This document shows, piece by piece, positions 14,755-23,788 of a stretch of DNA of 32,979 bases (position 1 is the first letter of the stretch; each line of letters starts with the position of its first letter). Origin of the DNA: Anaerolineales bacterium (GTDB taxonomy: Bacteria > Chloroflexota > Anaerolineae > Anaerolineales > UBA6663); NCBI GenBank assembly GCA_020845955.1, contig JADLEU010000229.1, forward strand, positions 1 to 32,979. Reading direction: 5' to 3'. The notes beneath the pieces are model-generated. The model was not told where the DNA came from. It saw only the letters and a program-made list of their open reading frames with translations, and searched no databases. Both the position numbers and the translations under genes were made by a program.

Positions 14755-15150
14755 GCCAGCGAGCGGGTCCTGGCGTTGGCGCCGGACCCTCGCTCGCCGG
14801 CGCGGACAGCAGCCTGGCCTCCCCCGCGCACTGGCGCCGCCTCGGCCAGAGCGATCAGGCAGTTTGGGGTGAATGCCAGGTCAGCGGCCCTCACCCCTAC
14901 CAGGTCCAGGCCGCGCTCACCGGCCTGGCCTTTCACTGCACCTGCCCCAGCCGAAAACGCCCCTGCAAGCACGCCCTTGGCCTGCTGCTGTTGGCCGCCA
15001 GCCAGATCGGCGCCCTTGAGCCGGGCGGCGAGCCCTCCCCCGAGATCAGACCCGCCCGGCCGCGGCGCTCGCGCCCGGCGCGCGCCGGGCAGCCGAGCGC
15101 GATGCCAAGGTGGCGGCCGGCATCGGCGAGTTGGCGCTGTGGCTGTCTGC
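14755..15150 (+). pseudogene. Remnant of a SWIM zinc-finger gene
   Basis: Fragments in three successive frames make up one recognisable protein start. ASERVLALAPDP (frame from 14755) is followed by LASPAHWRRLGQSDQAVWGE and FHCTCPSRKRPCKHALGLLLL (frame from 14814), a SWIM finger of form C-x-C-x7-C-x-H. Then come RAAERDAKVAAGIGELALWL (frame from 15086). Homology ends near 15146, where an oppositely oriented aldo/keto reductase remnant begins. At least two frameshifts and a 3' truncation make it non-functional. SWIM domains bind DNA or proteins. A second, intact SWIM protein lies in the XPB operon at 18.9 kb, but that is a different architecture. Confidence 0.75.
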
Positions 15151-15189
15151 CCCAGGTGCTCCAGCACCGGTCGGGCTTTTCCCAGCGCC

Positions 15190-15609
15190 TGGGGGAAATG
15201 GTGCTGGTAGAGATCGATCGCCTCGCGGCCAAGCCGCCGCAGGCCCGCATCCAACTCCTTGGCGAAATCCGGCGGCCGGAAGAACAGCGACCCCGGGAAC
15301 TTGCTGGCGATCACCATCGCGTTATCGCGCGCCAAGTCCCCCAAGCGCCGCTCCGAAGCGCCCCCGCCGTACATCGCCGCCGTATCAAACAGCGTGACCC
15401 CGGCCGCCAGGCTGGCCTGGAAGGCCTGCTGCTCGGTCTCGGCGCCGTGCGCCCCGCCATATGCCAGATTGGCGGGCGAAAACCGTCCCAGTCCGCTGGG
15501 TTGACCCCCAGGTCATGGCCCCCACGCCGAGGCATGGGACGCGCAGCGGACAGCGCCCTAGCGGTTTCGCGGAGGCCACGAACGGGTCTTCAGGAGAAGA
15601 GCGAACCAT
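15190..15609 (-). pseudogene. Aldo/keto reductase N-terminal remnant
   Basis: From the ATG at 15609 the frame reads PCLGVGAMTWG and then shifts at a run of five G (near 15505). In the shifted frame it continues GLGRFSPANLAYGGAHGAE, QQAFQASLAAGVTLFDTAAM, YGGGASERRLG, VIASKFPG and LRRLGREAIDLYQHHFP. These are the N-terminal blocks of an aldo/keto reductase, including the catalytic Asp and Tyr region (FDTAAMYGGG). Homology stops at about 15190 and the C-terminal half of the barrel is missing. The start lies 15 bases beyond the stop of the NAD(P)-binding reductase gene on the same strand, so it was the second gene of that TetR-controlled unit. One frameshift at a homopolymer could be an assembly error, but the truncation is real. 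Confidence 0.75.
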
Positions 15610-15624
15610 CGACGCCCGCCGCTG

Positions 15625-16308
<684 letters not shown>

Positions 16309-16355
16309 TGGCCTCTCTTTGGCGGCTGCGTTGCCTCAACTATCGACTTGTGATA

Positions 16356-16373
16356 CGATACAGCTCTGTATCG
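16356..16373. promoter_or_regulatory. TetR operator, copy 1
   Basis: CGATACAGCTCTGTATCG: eight-base arms that are exact reverse complements around a CT centre. It lies between the divergent reductase and tetR genes. Confidence 0.8.
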
Positions 16374-16388
16374 ATGCGGCGCATCATA

Positions 16389-16406
16389 CGATACAGAACT
16401 GTATCG
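16389..16406. promoter_or_regulatory. TetR operator, copy 2
   Basis: CGATACAGAACTGTATCG: same arms as copy 1 around an AA centre. The flanks extend the symmetry (ATACGATACAG on the left, CTGTATCGTGT on the right). It starts 33 bases after copy 1, close to three helical turns, so both dimers would bind the same face of the DNA. Confidence 0.8.
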
Positions 16407-16425
16407 TGTCAAGTGGCAAATCGGC

Positions 16426-16995
16426 ATGAAATCAAAAACCACCCCCAAAGACAAGCTCTTCCAAGCCGCCGCCCGCTTGTTCTACCAGCACGGGTACCGG
16501 GCGGTCGGCGTGGACACGATCGCGTCTGAATCTGGCATTGGAAAGATGACGCTCTATCGTCATTACCCCTCCAAAGATGATCTGATCGTCGCCTACCTGA
16601 ATGACAGCCATCAAGTCTTCTGGGATCAGTTCGAGCAGATCACCCAGGCGGCGCCCACCGCGCGCGAGGAACTGCTGGCCTTCTTTCAGGCGCTGCAGGA
16701 TTACGTGCTGTCGCCGGATTGCTATGGCTGCCCCTTCATCAACACGGCTGCTGAGTTCCCTGAGCGGGGGTACGCCGGCCACCAAGCGGCGGCCGAGCAC
16801 AAGCGCAGCGTCCTGGCGCGCTTTCGGCGGTTGGCCGAGGAGGCCGGGGCGCGCCAGCCCGAGGCGCTGGCCAATGCCCTGTTCCTGCTGATGGATGGCG
16901 CGTATGTGTCCGCGCGGATGTTTGGCGCCTCCAAGCGCAGCCCGGCCGTTTCTCTGGCTGACACGGCGCGGCAGTTGATCGACGCCAGTTGCTAA
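16426..16995 (+). CDS. TetR/AcrR family transcriptional regulator
   Basis: 189 residues. The N-terminal helix-turn-helix is typical: KDKLFQAAARLFYQHGYRAV, GVDTIASESGIGKMTLYRHY, PSKDDLIVAYL. The ligand-binding half contains the CYGCPFINTAAEFPE segment seen in many AcrR-like repressors of oxidoreductase genes. It should bind the two CGATACAG-NN-CTGTATCG operators immediately upstream and repress both itself and the divergent NAD(P)-binding reductase until an unknown ligand is bound. No strong ribosome site is seen before the ATG (GGCAA), so a short leader is possible. The protein is complete and shows no anomalies. Confidence 0.93.
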   Translation: MKSKTTPKDKLFQAAARLFYQHGYRAVGVDTIASESGIGKMTLYRHYPSKDDLIVAYLNDSHQVFWDQFEQITQAAPTAREELLAFFQALQDYVLSPDCYGCPFINTAAEFPERGYAGHQAAAEHKRSVLARFRRLAEEAGARQPEALANALFLLMDGAYVSARMFGASKRSPAVSLADTARQLIDASC

Positions 16996-17071
16996 TAGCC
17001 CCGCGCCGGCCAGTCGCGAGACAATATAATCCGGCACTCATGTACGCACATACACACTTACGCGCCCGCCC

Positions 17072-17100
17072 TTGCCGCTTCCCCGGCAATCCGGTATCAT
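17072..17100 (+). promoter_or_regulatory. Promoter of the XPB operon
   Basis: TTGCCG (17072-17077), 17 bases, TATCAT (17095-17100), predicting a start near 17107 and a leader of about 30 bases before the ATG at 17137. A perfect TATAAT at 17025-17030, without a clear -35, may be a second, upstream promoter. Confidence 0.5.
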
Positions 17101-17136
17101 CGCCTCGCTGCCCGATTCCTTTCCGAAGCACTCTGC

Positions 17137-18906
17137 ATGCCCTTTAACCCCCAGAACCCCCTCGTCGTCCAGTCTGACCGCACCGTACTGCTCGAAGTCC
17201 AAAGCGATCTCTACGAGAGCGCGCGCGATGCACTGGCCCGCTTCGCCGAGCTCGAAAAGAGTCCCGAATACCTGCACACCTACCGCCTGACGCCGCTCTC
17301 GCTCTGGAACGCCGCCGCGGCCGGGCTGACCGCGCCCGACATCCTCGGCGCCCTCGAGCAGTATTCCAAGTACGACCTTCCCAGCAACATCCGCGCCGAG
17401 ATCGCTGAGCAGGTTGGGCGTTATGGCCGGGTGCGGCTGCTGCGCCGCGGCGAGGCGCTGGCGCTCGAGTCCGGCGACGAGGCCCTCATCGCCGAATTGG
17501 CCCGCCACAAGGCCGTCGCGCCCCTCATCCGCGCCCAACCCGACGCCCGCACCCTGCTGACCGACCGGGCCGACCGCGGGCGCCTCAAGCAGGCCCTGGT
17601 GGGCGTCGGCTACCCGGCCCAGGACGAGGCCGGCTACACCGACGGCCGCCATCTGCCCCTCCGCCTGCGCGCCCCGGCCCTGAGCGGAGAGCCGTTCGCC
17701 CTGCGCCACTACCAGCAGGCGGCCGTGCAGGTCTTCCACGCGGGAGGCGCGGCCAGCGGCGGCAGCGGCGTCATCGTCCTGCCCTGCGGTGCGGGCAAGA
17801 CCCTGGTGGGCATGGGCGTCATGGCCGCCCTGCAGACCGCCACCCTCATCCTCACGCCCTCCACCGTGGCCGCGCGCCAGTGGATCGCCGAGTTGCTCGA
17901 CAAGACCACCCTCACGCTTGAGGAGATCGGCGAGTACTCGGGGCTGGAGAAGGAGATCCGGCCGGTCACCATCGCCACCTATCAGATCGTCAGCTACCGC
18001 TCGCGCCGCAGCCAGGCCTTCCCGCACTTTTCTCTCTTCGACCGCGAGGACTGGGGCCTGATCATCTACGACGAGGTCCACCTGCTCCCGGCCCCGGTCT
18101 TCCGCATCACGGCCGACCTGCAGGCCCGCCGCCGCCTGGGGTTGACGGCCACGCTGGTGCGCGAGGACGGGCACGAGAAGGACGTCTTCTCCCTCATCGG
18201 ACCCAAGAAGTACGACGTGCCCTGGAAAGTGCTCGAGAAGCAGGGCTGGATCGCCACCGCCGAGTGCCACGAGATCCGCCTCAACCTGCCGGCCGATCAG
18301 CGCCTGGAATACGCGCTGGTGGACGACCGCGAGAAGTACCGCTTCGCAGCCGAGAACCCGGTCAAGCTGGCCGTGCTCGAGCAGGTGCTGGCCAAGCATC
18401 AGCGCGACAGCGTCCTGGTCATCGGCCAGTACCTCGACCAGCTCGATCAGATCGCCGCGCGGCTGGGCGCGCCGCTCATCACTGGCCAGACGCCGGTGGC
18501 CGAGCGCGAGCGGCTCTTTGCGGCTTTTCGCGCCGGCGAGGTGGCCTGCCTGGTGGTCTCCAAGGTTGGCAACTTCGCCGTCGACCTGCCCGACGCCAAC
18601 GTCCTCATCCAGGTCTCGGGCACCTTCGGCTCGCGCCAGGAGGAGGCCCAGCGCTTGGGCCGCATCCTGCGCCCCAAGCGCAACGGCCTGCTGGCCCACT
18701 TCTACACCCTGGTCACGCGCGAGACGCGCGACCAGGAGTTCGCCGCCAACCGCCAACTGTTCCTCACCGAGCAGGGCTACCACTTCGACATCCTCTACGA
18801 GCACGAGGTGGCCGGCTGGAAGCCAGCCACCCTGGCGGCCGAGGCGTATGTGGTTCGCCGGCCTCCTCCGGCCCTGCCCGCAGCCGCCCCCGAGCCGTCC
18901 GGCTGA
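17137..18906 (+). CDS. XPB/ERCC3-type superfamily 2 DNA helicase
   Basis: 589 residues. XPB is the 3'-5' translocase of nucleotide-excision repair and transcription factor IIH; bacterial and archaeal homologues exist but are poorly understood. Motifs in order: FALRHYQ (188-193), Walker A PCGAGKT (216-222), Ia LTPST, DEVH box (312-315), LTATLVRED with motif III and the XPB-specific RED triplet (342-344), motif IV/V (VVSKVGNFAVDLP) and motif VI QEEAQRLGRILRP (501-513). An N-terminal domain (about 1-175) resembles the damage-recognition part of XPB. All catalytic motifs are intact. Its TGA shares one base with the ATG of the SWIM protein gene, and a third gene overlaps that by four bases, so the three form one coupled operon. 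The C-terminal Pro/Ala tail is disordered. Confidence 0.95.
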   Translation: MPFNPQNPLVVQSDRTVLLEVQSDLYESARDALARFAELEKSPEYLHTYRLTPLSLWNAAAAGLTAPDILGALEQYSKYDLPSNIRAEIAEQVGRYGRVRLLRRGEALALESGDEALIAELARHKAVAPLIRAQPDARTLLTDRADRGRLKQALVGVGYPAQDEAGYTDGRHLPLRLRAPALSGEPFALRHYQQAAVQVFHAGGAASGGSGVIVLPCGAGKTLVGMGVMAALQTATLILTPSTVAARQWIAELLDKTTLTLEEIGEYSGLEKEIRPVTIATYQIVSYRSRRSQAFPHFSLFDREDWGLIIYDEVHLLPAPVFRITADLQARRRLGLTATLVREDGHEKDVFSLIGPKKYDVPWKVLEKQGWIATAECHEIRLNLPADQRLEYALVDDREKYRFAAENPVKLAVLEQVLAKHQRDSVLVIGQYLDQLDQIAARLGAPLITGQTPVAERERLFAAFRAGEVACLVVSKVGNFAVDLPDANVLIQVSGTFGSRQEEAQRLGRILRPKRNGLLAHFYTLVTRETRDQEFAANRQLFLTEQGYHFDILYEHEVAGWKPATLAAEAYVVRRPPPALPAAAPEPSG

Positions 18907-21311
18907 TGCCCGCCCCCCTCAAGCCGCTGGCTCTGTCGGAGCCCGAGCTCAAGCGGATCTTCGGTCCCAAACGCCTGGCGCGCGCCGAGCGCAACCTGCT
19001 GGCGGGCCATCCGGCGTTGCGCCAGCGCTACCACAACAACGTCCTCCTGACGCATTGGGCCAGCGCCCCCGACGCGCCGCAGCAGATCCTGTTCTCCGAC
19101 CGGGGCGAGCCCGGCTTTGACTGCACTTGCCCGGCCTGGCAGAGGGGCGACGACTGCGACCACGTCGTCGCCGCGGCCCTGGCCTGGGTGCGCGACCCAG
19201 GCAGCTTCGCGCCGCAGCCGGAGGCCTTTGACTTCGACCAGTTCTACGCCGACCGCGGCTACGATGAGGTCGTTCTTGGGGATGACTTCGACGACGACCT
19301 CGACGAAGAACTGGCTGAAGACTCTGAAGAGGACGACTTTGAGGAGGACTTCGACGAGGCCGACGCCTCCGAATTCGGCGCATCGCTGACCGCTGTCGTG
19401 TCCGAGTCCGCGCCGGGGACCGAGGGTGAGCCGGCCCTCATCACCGTTGGCCTGGAGGTGCCCGACCTGGCGCCCGCCTACCGCGAGGTGCTGTCCGCGC
19501 TGACCCTGCCGCAGATGCGGGCGCTGGCCGAGCGCCGCGGCGTGCGCCTGCCGGGCAACAAGCGCGAGCCGGCCTTGGACGCCCTGGCCCAGGCGCTCTC
19601 GCGGCCGGGCGCGCTGGCCGAGGTCTGGCCGAGCCTATCGCCTGCCGCGCGCCTGGTGCTGGGCGCCCTGCCGTATCTCACCACCTACATGGGCGTCATG
19701 CGCGCTCAGCTCCCGCCCGTGCTCGATGCCCTCCAGCCCAAGCTGGGCCAGCGCGCGGAGACGGCCCTGGAAGAACTGCGCGAGGCCGGATTGGTGGTGG
19801 CCGGCAACTACGGCGCGCTGGCCTGGCCGCGCGGCCTCCAGCTGCGCCTGCCCCCCGACCCCGACCTGCTCCCACCCCGGCCAGACAGCGGCAGGCTGCG
19901 GGTGCGGGCTGCCCCGCCGGGCCTGGCCTTCGCCGCGCTGACCTCCAGGCTGCTGGCGGCGCTGCACGGGGCCGCGCCCACACTGCGCGTCCGCCCCGCC
20001 CGTGAGCCCCACCCGCTGGAGCTCAAGTTCTTCGGATCGGGCCAGCAGTGGCCTTACGAGCCCGGCGAGCTCGAGGCCCTGGCCTTGCAGCCTAACGCCC
20101 AGCGCGCCCTGCGCCAGTACAGCCTCAGCGTGCCGTTAGCGCCGCCGCTGCTCGACGACGCCTCCCACGAGGCCCTGGCACGCGAACAGGCCGTCGACCC
20201 ATTGGTGCTCAACTTTGCCCTCGGCCTGCTGCGGGCGCTGGGCCAGGTTGAGATGCCTCCCGGGCAGGCGCCGATGGTCAACGCGCAGACCTTCGTGGGC
20301 TTTCTCAGCCAGCACCCGCTGCTGCTGGCGCTGCCGCTCTTCACCGCCTACCTGAACGACACGAGCTGGACTGAGTTTGACCTGGCGCGCCGGCGCGATC
20401 CTGATCTTATCCTCGGACATCCCGCGCAGCCGGTCTTCAATTTTAGCTACAGCCAACTGCTCCAGGTGCTGGCCTCGGCGCGCGCCGCGCTGATCAAGCT
20501 GCTGCGCCGCGCGCCGGCCGGCGAATGGATTGCGCTGGACACGGTCGTGGACCGCGCCTACGCCCTCAACGCCCAGAACGGGCTATGGCCCGCGCCGGGC
20601 ACCGTGATCCTGTTCCACCAGGGCCAGAACCTCAACGGCGCGCATGAGACCGACTGGCGCCGCTTCTACACGCCCTATCTGGAAGCTATTGTCGCCGGGC
20701 CGCTGCATTGGCAGGGCCTGATCGACCTGGGCTACGACAAAGACCAGTTGGTTGCTTTCCGCCTGACCACGCTGGGCGCGTTCGTGCTCCTCCAGCTCGA
20801 GACCCTGGCGGCGCCGGCCATGAGCCAGGGCACCTCGACGCTGGCCTTCTTGCCTGGTGGCGGGCTGCGGCTGCGGCCGGCGGGCGCCAAAACCGAGTTA
20901 GTACGCCTGTTGGGCCAACTCGGCCAGGTGAGCGCCGGGCCAGACGGCACGCTGGATTACGCCGTGAGCGCGCAGGGCGCCAGCCAGGCGCTGCGGTCCG
21001 GCTGGAGCAGTGACCGCATCTTGGCCGTCCTGGCTGATGGCGCCGGCGCGCCCGTGCCCGCCGAGTTGGCCGGCCGCCTGCGCGAGTGGGAGGCGCGCAC
21101 CGGCGAGGTGCAGCTCTACGAGCGCCTGGCGCTGGTTGAGTTGGCCGACGATTACGCCCTCGACGAGCTGCTGGCGGGGACCTCGCTGGCGCGTTACCTG
21201 CTGTACCGTTTCAGCCCGCGGCTAGTGGCCATTCGGCCGGAGGGCGTCGAGGCGCTGCGCGACGAATTGGTGGCCAGGGGCTACACGCCCCGGCTGGAGA
21301 CTGGCCCATGA
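18906..21311 (+). CDS. SWIM zinc-finger protein with acidic tract and helicase-associated C-terminus
   Basis: 801 residues; the ATG at 18906 overlaps the XPB stop by one base. A SWIM finger occupies residues 73-86 (CTCPAWQRGDDCDH, C-x-C-x8-C-x-H), a zinc motif that binds DNA or protein. It is followed by a strikingly acidic segment at about 118-157 (DDFDDDLDEELAEDSEEDDF) that could mimic DNA or contact a basic partner. The C-terminal part (about 645-801) resembles the helicase-associated domain (Helicase_C_3 type) also found in the third gene. The region in between (about 170-640) is helical and unassigned; one stretch (LPQMRALAERRGVRLPGNKR) looks like a SAP-type DNA-binding helix pair. The reading frame is open upstream inside the XPB gene, but that part is an Arg-rich shadow. 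It probably loads or regulates the helicase. Confidence 0.85.
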   Translation: MPAPLKPLALSEPELKRIFGPKRLARAERNLLAGHPALRQRYHNNVLLTHWASAPDAPQQILFSDRGEPGFDCTCPAWQRGDDCDHVVAAALAWVRDPGSFAPQPEAFDFDQFYADRGYDEVVLGDDFDDDLDEELAEDSEEDDFEEDFDEADASEFGASLTAVVSESAPGTEGEPALITVGLEVPDLAPAYREVLSALTLPQMRALAERRGVRLPGNKREPALDALAQALSRPGALAEVWPSLSPAARLVLGALPYLTTYMGVMRAQLPPVLDALQPKLGQRAETALEELREAGLVVAGNYGALAWPRGLQLRLPPDPDLLPPRPDSGRLRVRAAPPGLAFAALTSRLLAALHGAAPTLRVRPAREPHPLELKFFGSGQQWPYEPGELEALALQPNAQRALRQYSLSVPLAPPLLDDASHEALAREQAVDPLVLNFALGLLRALGQVEMPPGQAPMVNAQTFVGFLSQHPLLLALPLFTAYLNDTSWTEFDLARRRDPDLILGHPAQPVFNFSYSQLLQVLASARAALIKLLRRAPAGEWIALDTVVDRAYALNAQNGLWPAPGTVILFHQGQNLNGAHETDWRRFYTPYLEAIVAGPLHWQGLIDLGYDKDQLVAFRLTTLGAFVLLQLETLAAPAMSQGTSTLAFLPGGGLRLRPAGAKTELVRLLGQLGQVSAGPDGTLDYAVSAQGASQALRSGWSSDRILAVLADGAGAPVPAELAGRLREWEARTGEVQLYERLALVELADDYALDELLAGTSLARYLLYRFSPRLVAIRPEGVEALRDELVARGYTPRLETGP

Positions 21312-23620
21312 GCGCCGGCCTGCCGGAGCTGTTCGAGCGCTACAATTCGGCCGCGGTGACGGCCATGGCCAGCTTTCACGGGCTGCCACACCCGCGCCCC
21401 AAGGGCGAGCAAATCGCCGCGCTGGCGCGGCTGCTGCGCGCTCCCGAACAGGTGCGGCGCAGCCACGCGGACCTGAGCGCCGCCGAGCACGCCCTGCTCG
21501 AAGCGATCCTGCAGCGCGGCGGGCAGGCCAGCACGCGCGCGCTGCGCGAAAGCCTGCAGGCCCAGGGCCTGGTGGAGTCTGGCCCACCGGGCCGCGACCG
21601 GCCCAATCCGCGCGCCGCCCGCTCGCGCAGATTCGGCGACGTGCTCGCTCGGCTGATGCTGCGCGGCCTGGTCTTTCCGCTCGAGCCCGCGCCCGAACCC
21701 AACTATGGCGGCACGCCGCCCAAGCTCAACTTCGAGCGCGTGCCGGCCATGGTTTTCGTCCCCCAACCCATCCGCCAGCACCTGCCCGCGCCCGCGCCCG
21801 CCAAACCGGTATTCGGCGCTGTCCCGGCCGTCGCCCACGAACAGGAGAGCTCGGCGCGCGTCTTCCAGCGCGACCTGTATCTCTATTGGAGCTTTGTCTG
21901 GGGCCAGCCGCTGATCCTCACCGCCAAGGACGAGCCGCATAAGAGCGCGCTGCGCGACATCGCCGGACGGCTGCTGGCGCGCGTTGAGATCGGCAAGGGC
22001 CTGGGCGAGCTCGATCACCCGCGCCTGCGCTTCCTGCGCCTGCTGTTGGCCGATCTGGGCTTGATTGCCCTTGCCGGCGACCGGCAGTGGGCGGCGAGTG
22101 AGACGGCCGATGAGTTCTTCGGCCTGCCGCCCGCCGAGCGCGTCCAGCGCAGCTACGAGGCCTGGCGCCTCAGCCGCCGCTTTAGCGAGGTCGTGCTGCT
22201 GCCCGCGGGCGCGCGCCCCGCCAAGCTTGGCCCCGCGCAGCTCGAGGCCGGCCCTCCCATCCAGCACGCCCGCCAGGTCGTGCTCCAGGCGCTGGCCGGC
22301 TCCGCCCGCGCCGGCTGGGCCGCGCTGGATGACCTGGTGACGCACCTGCGCGAGACCGATTACGAGTTCCTTATCCCGCGCCCGGCCGAGCTGCCTTACG
22401 AGCACTTCTACCACCCCGACCCCTACGACGCCATGCACAATCCTATTGGCGCCAACTTCCCGCCGATGCGCGGCGAGGCCGACGGCTGGGCCAAGGTCGA
22501 GGCCAATTTTATCCGTGGCATCGTCTTCGGCCCGCTCTATTGGCTTGGCCTGGCTGACCTGGGCTGGAAGGAGGCGCCGCCAGCCGCTGGCCCGCCCGAC
22601 GCGCTGCGGCTGACGCCGCTGGGGCTGTGGGTGCTGGGGCGCGGCCCGCGGCCCGAGATCCCCGCCGAGGGCGGGCGGGTGGTCGTGCAGCCCAACCTGC
22701 ACATCGTCGCCCTGGACCCCATCAACGATGCCACGCTGGTGTCGCTCGACCGCTTCGCCGAGCGCCTCAGCGCCGAGCGGGCCGTCGAATACCGGCTGAC
22801 GCGCGCCTCGGTCTACCGCGGGCAGCTCGCCGGGTGGGACGCCGCCCGCATCCAGGGCTTCTTGCGCGAGCAGACCGGCGCCGAGCTGCCCGGCAACGTC
22901 GCCCGCACCCTGGACGAATGGCAGGCGCAGCACGAGCGCATCGTGCTGCGCTCGGACGTCACCCTGGCGCACGGCCCGGCCCAACTCTTGGCCCGCCTGG
23001 CCGAAGATCCTCGCCTGAGCGCCCTCATCGCCGCGCGGCCGCTGCCCGAGGTGCTGCGCCTGGCCGGGGCCCAGGCGCTGGGTTCGGTGGTCGAGGCGCT
23101 CGGCGCGCTGGGCACCCTGCCGCTGGTGAGCGCCGCGGCCGAGGTGCCGGCCAACGCGGTCGAGGCCGAGGAAGACGGCCGGGTGCGGCTGCTGGCGCCG
23201 CGGCCCAACCTCTACCTGCATGGCCACCTGGCGGCTTTTGCCGACCCGGCCGGCGACGGCGCCTACCAGATCTCGGCCCTTAGCGTGTCGCGCGCGGCGC
23301 GCGCTGGGCTGGGCGCGGCCGACGTGCTCCAGCAGCTGAGCGCCGTCCACCGCGGCCCGGTGCCAGCCGGGCTGGCGCGCCGCATCCGCGCCTGGGCCAA
23401 GCACTACGGCGACGCCGCTCTCGAGGAGACCGTGCTGCTCCAGGTGCGCGACGCCAACACGCTGGCCGAACTGCTGGCCGATCCCGAGTTGGCCCCGCTG
23501 CTCAAGCCCTTCAAGCCGTCGACGCGCCGCGCCCTGGCGCGCGTCCGCCCCGAGGACCTCGAAGCCCTGCGCGCCCGCCTGGCTGAGCGCGGCGTCGACC
23601 TCAAGCCCAGGCTCGAGTAA
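21308..23620 (+). CDS. Helicase-associated protein with two tandem C-terminal domains
   Basis: 770 residues; its ATG overlaps the previous stop as ATGA. The N-terminal half is helical and divergent. Residues about 457-600 form a helicase-associated domain (GRVVVQPNLHIVALDPINDA, FAERLSAERAVEYRLTRASV, LPGNVARTLDEWQAQHERIV). A second, more degenerate copy covers about 625-770 (QISALSVSRAARAGLGAADV, VPAGLARRIRAWAKHYGD, and the end LRARLAERGVDLKPRLE). The second copy parallels the end of the SWIM protein (LREWEARTGEVQLYERLALV, LRDELVARGYTPRLE), so the two proteins are distant paralogues. Related proteins occur beside XPB in actinobacteria. No nuclease or ATPase motif is visible. It is likely a structural partner of the helicase and the last gene of the operon. 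Confidence 0.82.
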   Translation: MSAGLPELFERYNSAAVTAMASFHGLPHPRPKGEQIAALARLLRAPEQVRRSHADLSAAEHALLEAILQRGGQASTRALRESLQAQGLVESGPPGRDRPNPRAARSRRFGDVLARLMLRGLVFPLEPAPEPNYGGTPPKLNFERVPAMVFVPQPIRQHLPAPAPAKPVFGAVPAVAHEQESSARVFQRDLYLYWSFVWGQPLILTAKDEPHKSALRDIAGRLLARVEIGKGLGELDHPRLRFLRLLLADLGLIALAGDRQWAASETADEFFGLPPAERVQRSYEAWRLSRRFSEVVLLPAGARPAKLGPAQLEAGPPIQHARQVVLQALAGSARAGWAALDDLVTHLRETDYEFLIPRPAELPYEHFYHPDPYDAMHNPIGANFPPMRGEADGWAKVEANFIRGIVFGPLYWLGLADLGWKEAPPAAGPPDALRLTPLGLWVLGRGPRPEIPAEGGRVVVQPNLHIVALDPINDATLVSLDRFAERLSAERAVEYRLTRASVYRGQLAGWDAARIQGFLREQTGAELPGNVARTLDEWQAQHERIVLRSDVTLAHGPAQLLARLAEDPRLSALIAARPLPEVLRLAGAQALGSVVEALGALGTLPLVSAAAEVPANAVEAEEDGRVRLLAPRPNLYLHGHLAAFADPAGDGAYQISALSVSRAARAGLGAADVLQQLSAVHRGPVPAGLARRIRAWAKHYGDAALEETVLLQVRDANTLAELLADPELAPLLKPFKPSTRRALARVRPEDLEALRARLAERGVDLKPRLE

Positions 23621-23745
23621 GCCGCTACGCCCGCGGCCCGGCCGCACACCGCCTACCCGGCCCCAATCGGGCGCTTTCCAGGCGCGCGGCGGGCGGCGGG
23701 CCACTTTATGCAAACAGGACCTTGTGGAGCGCCGGCCGAACGCCG

Positions 23746-23751
23746 TATACT
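23746..23751 (+). promoter_or_regulatory. -10 box of the DUF1361 gene
   Basis: TATACT, with TTGTGG 18 bases upstream (23722-23727) as a weak -35. It lies 37 bases before the ATG at 23789, leaving a leader of about 30 bases. Confidence 0.45.
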
Positions 23752-23788
23752 GCTCCGAATCTTGTCGCGTTCCACCAACCAAGGACCT

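Noticed and set aside
14759-14797. Hairpin after the M20 gene taken as a terminator
   Set aside because: The repeat (GCGAGCGGGTCC with a bulged partner) lies within the coding remnant of the SWIM gene and has no T-run, so its palindromy may be incidental.
17038-18804. 588-codon open frame antisense to the XPB helicase gene
   Set aside because: No family features, and the sense strand carries all helicase motifs.
18264-18905. Upstream extension of the SWIM protein inside the XPB gene
   Set aside because: The extension is Arg/Pro-rich and out of frame with XPB; the ATG at 18906 overlapping the XPB stop is the natural start.
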